A stretch of DNA of 64,000 bases, taken from Halioglobus japonicus. GTDB lineage: Bacteria > Pseudomonadota > Gammaproteobacteria > Pseudomonadales > Halieaceae. The stretch is taken from contig NZ_CP019450.1 in the NCBI RefSeq assembly GCF_001983995.1, positions 496,001 through 560,000 of the forward strand, read 5' to 3'. Positions 60,865-64,000 of the stretch are shown in pieces. A program made the position numbers and the translations under genes. The stretch's first letter is position 1. Each line of letters opens with the position of its first letter. Below the pieces are notes generated by a model. It searched no databases. It was not told the origin of the DNA and was given only the letters and a program-made list of their open reading frames with translations.

Positions 60865-63578
60865 TGGGCTTCGTCCCAGTTATCGCCGACGCCCGCCTCT
60901 ACCAGCAGCGGTACGGAGAGCTCCGCGGCGCCAGACATGAGGCTGCACAGCTCTGTGCAGACACTTTCGACCTGACTCTCTGCTACTTCCAGCACCAGTT
61001 CATCGTGCACCTGCATGATCATGCGCGCATCGGCGGCGCCCTGCGCCAACCATTGGTCGACCGATAGCATCGCTTTTTTGATGATATCTGCTGCGGTGCC
61101 CTGCATAGGCGCGTTAATCGCGGTGCGTTCAGCCGCCTGGGCGCGCATTTTGTTGCGGGCGTTGATCTCTGGCAGGTACAGACGGCGGCCAAACAAGGTT
61201 TCCACGTAGCCCTGCTCGCGGGCCACTTCCCGGGTGCGGTCCATGTAATCGGCGACGCCCGGATAACGCTCGAAATAGCGGTCGATATACTGCTGGGCCT
61301 CGTTGCGACCCAAGTGCAGTTGCTTGGCCAGTCCAAAAGCGGACATACCGTAGATCAGTCCAAAGTTAATCGCTTTGGCCTTGCGGCGCTGCTCGCCCGA
61401 CACCGCGTCCAGCTCAACTTCAAACACCTCCGAGGCCGTTGCCCGGTGCACGTCCTGCCCTTCCTGGAAGGCCTTCAGCAGCCCCGGATCGTCAGACAAG
61501 TGGGCCATGATGCGCAGTTCAATCTGGGAGTAATCCGCCGCCACCACCTTGTAGCCTTCAGGGGCAATGAACGCCTGGCGGATACGCCTGCCCTCCTCCG
61601 TGCGAATCGGAATGTTCTGCAGGTTGGGGTCTGAAGACGACAGCCGGCCGGTGGCGGCCACTGCCTGGTGGTAAGAGGTATGCACCCTGCCCGTGGCCGG
61701 GTCGACCATCTCCGGCAGTTTGTCGGTGTAGGTGGATTTCAGCTTGCTGAGACTACGGTATTCCAGCAGCAACTTGGGCAGCGGGTAATCCAGGGCCAGC
61801 TCGACCAGCACTTCCTCCGCTGTAGACGGCGCGCCCTTGGGCGTTTTCTTTATGACCGGCAACTCGAGCTTTTCAAACAGGATCTCACCCAGCTGCTTGG
61901 GCGAACCGAGATTGAATTCCTGCCCTGCCAGGCCGTAGGCCTCAGTTTTCAGCTCTTCCAGACGCGCGCCAAGTTCACTGCTTTGCCGGTGCAACATGTC
62001 TGATGACAACAGCGCTCCCTGGCGCTCAATACGCGACAACACCGGCACCAGCGGCAGTTCTATGTCCTTGAATACCGGCAACAGGCTGGCCTGCTCTTCG
62101 AGCTTGGGCCACAGGGCCTGGTGCAGGCGCAGGGTGATATCGGCGTCTTCGGCGGCGTAGGGACCGGCCTCTTCCACCTTGATCTGGTTAAAGGTCAGCT
62201 GCTTGGCGCCCTTCCCTGCAATGTCCTCAAATTTGATGGTTTTCTGGCCCAGGTATTTGAGCGCCAGGCTGTCCATATCGTGGCGGGTTGCCGTGGAATC
62301 CAGCACATAGGATTCGAGCATGGTGTCGTAGGCAATACCGCGCAGTTCGATATCGTGGTTGGCGAGCACATTGGCGTCGTATTTGAGGTTCTGGCCGACC
62401 TTGGCCACCGCGGGGTCTTCCAGCAGGGGCTTCAGCTGCGCGAGTACATCGTCGCGATCCAACTGCTCGGGCGCCCCGAGGTAATCGTGCGCCAGGGGCA
62501 CGTAGGCCGCTCTGCCCGCCTCGACCGCAAATGATACACCGACGATGCGCGCCTCCATGTAGTCAAGGCTCGTAGTCTCGGTATCAAAGGCAAACAGCTC
62601 GGCGCTGCGCAATTGCGACAGCCACTCATCCAGCACGGCCTGGTCGGTGACGACGTCGTAGTCCACCTCAATCTGCTCAACAACCGGCGCCGGGGCTTCG
62701 CCCTCCCCCAGTAATTCATCGAGCCAGCCCCGGAATTCCAGCTTGGTAAACCACTCCACCAGCGCTTCCTTGTCAGGCTCGCCATTGGTTAGCTCTTCAG
62801 GGCCCTGCTCCATAGCAACATCAGTCTTGATGGTGGCCAGTTCATAGGACATAAAAGCGTTGTCGCGCTCCGCCTCGAGTTTGGCGCCCATGGTTTTGGC
62901 CCCGCGGAAAGACAATTCAGCGACCTTATCCAGAGAGGCGTATATCGACTCCAGGCTGCCCAGGCCCTGTAACAAACCCAGCGCGGTTTTCTCGCCCACA
63001 CCTGGCACGCCGGGGATGTTGTCGACCTTGTCGCCCATCAGGGCCAGAAAATCGATGATCAGCTCGGGCGGAATACCGAATTTTTTCTCTACGCCCGACT
63101 CGTCCATTACCGTTTCGGTCATGGTGTTGACCAGGGTGACGTGCTTGTCCACCAGCTGGGCCATGTCCTTGTCACCGGTAGAGATGACCACATCGCGGCC
63201 CTGCTCGCTGGCCTGGCGCGCCAGTGTGCCGATGACATCATCGGCTTCAACGCCCTCCACGCACAGGAATGGCAAGCCCATGGCTTTAACCACGGCGTGA
63301 ATAGGCTCGATCTGTTCGCGCAGTTCATCCGGCATGGGCGGCCGGTTGGCCTTGTACTCAGGGTACATGTCGCTGCGGAAAGTTTTGCCCTTGGCATCAA
63401 AAATCGCGACCACCGGCGAGTCAGGGTAATCCACCAGCAGGCGCCGCATCATGCTGATGACGCCGCGCACCGCGCCGGTGTTAAGCCCGGCAGAGGTAGT
63501 AAGCATGGGCAGGGCGTGAAACGCCCGGAATACATAGGACGAGCCGTCGACAAGAACAATAGGGGGCTTGTTAGCCAT
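60861..63578 (-). CDS. polA: DNA polymerase I
   Basis: A 905-residue replication and repair polymerase with all three domains. The 5'-3' exonuclease (residues 1-290) has [14 protein letters not shown]. The 3'-5' exonuclease has the active FDTETTSLD with the catalytic Asp/Glu (near 335), plus NLKYDANVL and [11 protein letters not shown]. The polymerase domain has [43 protein letters not shown] and [11 protein letters not shown]. Length close to E. coli Pol I (928). Confidence 0.97.
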   Translation of the reverse strand: MANKPPIVLVDGSSYVFRAFHALPMLTTSAGLNTGAVRGVISMMRRLLVDYPDSPVVAIFDAKGKTFRSDMYPEYKANRPPMPDELREQIEPIHAVVKAMGLPFLCVEGVEADDVIGTLARQASEQGRDVVISTGDKDMAQLVDKHVTLVNTMTETVMDESGVEKKFGIPPELIIDFLALMGDKVDNIPGVPGVGEKTALGLLQGLGSLESIYASLDKVAELSFRGAKTMGAKLEAERDNAFMSYELATIKTDVAMEQGPEELTNGEPDKEALVEWFTKLEFRGWLDELLGEGEAPAPVVEQIEVDYDVVTDQAVLDEWLSQLRSAELFAFDTETTSLDYMEARIVGVSFAVEAGRAAYVPLAHDYLGAPEQLDRDDVLAQLKPLLEDPAVAKVGQNLKYDANVLANHDIELRGIAYDTMLESYVLDSTATRHDMDSLALKYLGQKTIKFEDIAGKGAKQLTFNQIKVEEAGPYAAEDADITLRLHQALWPKLEEQASLLPVFKDIELPLVPVLSRIERQGALLSSDMLHRQSSELGARLEELKTEAYGLAGQEFNLGSPKQLGEILFEKLELPVIKKTPKGAPSTAEEVLVELALDYPLPKLLLEYRSLSKLKSTYTDKLPEMVDPATGRVHTSYHQAVAATGRLSSSDPNLQNIPIRTEEGRRIRQAFIAPEGYKVVAADYSQIELRIMAHLSDDPGLLKAFQEGQDVHRATASEVFEVELDAVSGEQRRKAKAINFGLIYGMSAFGLAKQLHLGRNEAQQYIDRYFERYPGVADYMDRTREVAREQGYVETLFGRRLYLPEINARNKMRAQAAERTAINAPMQGTAADIIKKAMLSVDQWLAQGAADARMIMQVHDELVLEVAESQVESVCTELCSLMSGAAELSVPLLVEAGVGDNWDEAH

Positions 63579-63592
63579 AATGGAACTCTCTA

Positions 63593-64000
63593 TTAGTAAT
63601 CCCAGTGCACTCGTGCCGAGCGGTAGGTGACTTTCATCTTGGCCTGATCCAGCGGTGCTTTGAAGAAGCCGTGGTAATCGCCTTTCGGATTTACAAGTAC
63701 CACATTGGAACTATGGTCGACGAGATAGTTCTCGTCCTGCCCGGGCACCTTGCGGAACGGCGTGTTCAGCGCGGTAGCAAAGCGGTGTACGTCGAGAAAC
63801 TCGCCAGTCACGCCGATGAAATCGGGATTGAAGTAGGGCACATACTGGCTCAGCTGTTCCACCGTATCGCGGGCCGGATCGACGGACACCATAACCACCT
63901 GGGTATCCTCGGCTTCGGTGCCCTCAAGCTGGGCCATGAACTGATCGAGGAACGCCATGGTGGTCGGGCAAACATCCGGGCAATAGGTGAAGCCGAAGAA
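63593..64000 (-). CDS. SCO1/SenC family copper-binding protein, partial
   Basis: The C-terminal 135 or so residues of an SCO protein (copper chaperone for the CuA site of cytochrome c oxidase). The reading frame is open to the window edge, where [21 protein letters not shown] shows the CxxxC copper motif. [16 protein letters not shown] holds the conserved His ligand. It ends 14 bases before polA. Upstream part lies beyond the window. Confidence 0.88.
   Translation of the reverse strand, partial: FFGFTYCPDVCPTTMAFLDQFMAQLEGTEAEDTQVVMVSVDPARDTVEQLSQYVPYFNPDFIGVTGEFLDVHRFATALNTPFRKVPGQDENYLVDHSSNVVLVNPKGDYHGFFKAPLDQAKMKVTYRSARVHWDY

Noticed and set aside
1..64000. tRNA, rRNA or tmRNA genes
   Set aside because: No cloverleaf or rRNA-like sequence was noticed in the intergenic gaps; a tRNAscan-type search would settle it.

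Overview
The window looks like chromosome of a marine gammaproteobacterium with moderately high GC. The gene content would fit the Halieaceae (NOR5/OM60) group, but no rRNA or other phylogenetic marker is present, so this is an inference. Apart from one 12-kb insert it is ordinary, densely packed core genome.

Layout. 1-1.2 kb: cpdA (frameshifted) and yqiB. 1.4-8.4 kb: tolC, waaA, an FAD oxidoreductase/aldo-keto reductase pair, hldE and a methyltransferase. 8.4-8.8 kb: two large hairpin repeats. 8.8-23.3 kb: an envelope-polysaccharide region with a modification operon, the four dTDP-rhamnose genes in two divergent pairs, a membrane glycosyltransferase/kinase/sulfotransferase operon, and an inner-core LPS operon (a kinase, waaP, waaG, waaC, waaF) that runs on into glnE and a GspE/PilB-type ATPase. 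28-33 kb: a DUF47/Pit phosphate-transport pair, argA, a phosphate-type porin and a small secreted protein. 33.4-44.8 kb: ilvD, a lipoprotein, a threonine-dehydratase-like gene, an AGCS symporter, leuA, an Lrp regulator, an SDR, a Bcr/CflA transporter and a cysteine synthase. 56.9-64 kb: dsbA, cytochromes c4 and c5, engB, repeats and a candidate small RNA, mtfA, polA and the start of an SCO gene.

The exceptional part is 44910-56899. It is bounded by 25-bp terminal inverted repeats (24 of 25 matching) and a 9-bp target duplication, GCACTTGCC. Removing it restores a perfect intrinsic terminator between the cysteine synthase gene and dsbA, so the element landed in the terminator hairpin. It carries a zinc-ribbon transposase-like gene at the left end, a hairpin over that gene's ribosome binding site, and a strong terminator at the right end. 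Its cargo is an array of small single-gene modules, mostly short membrane or exported proteins of unknown function. The modules are separated by about 15 copies of a short repeat (core GTCCGCTTTTGGCCCC, usually continuing to AGCTGCC). Two attC-like hairpins lie at the left of the array, and no integrase gene is visible. A pair of metallophosphoesterase genes, one frameshifted, lies to the right. The arrangement resembles an integron cassette array housed in a transposon but uses a different spacer. It is the best candidate here for an undescribed system.

Other signals are a three-copy hairpin family with a conserved core and unrelated stems, a candidate minus-strand small RNA with three UUCCCC loops, and three apparent homopolymer frameshifts in otherwise intact genes, which may be sequencing errors.
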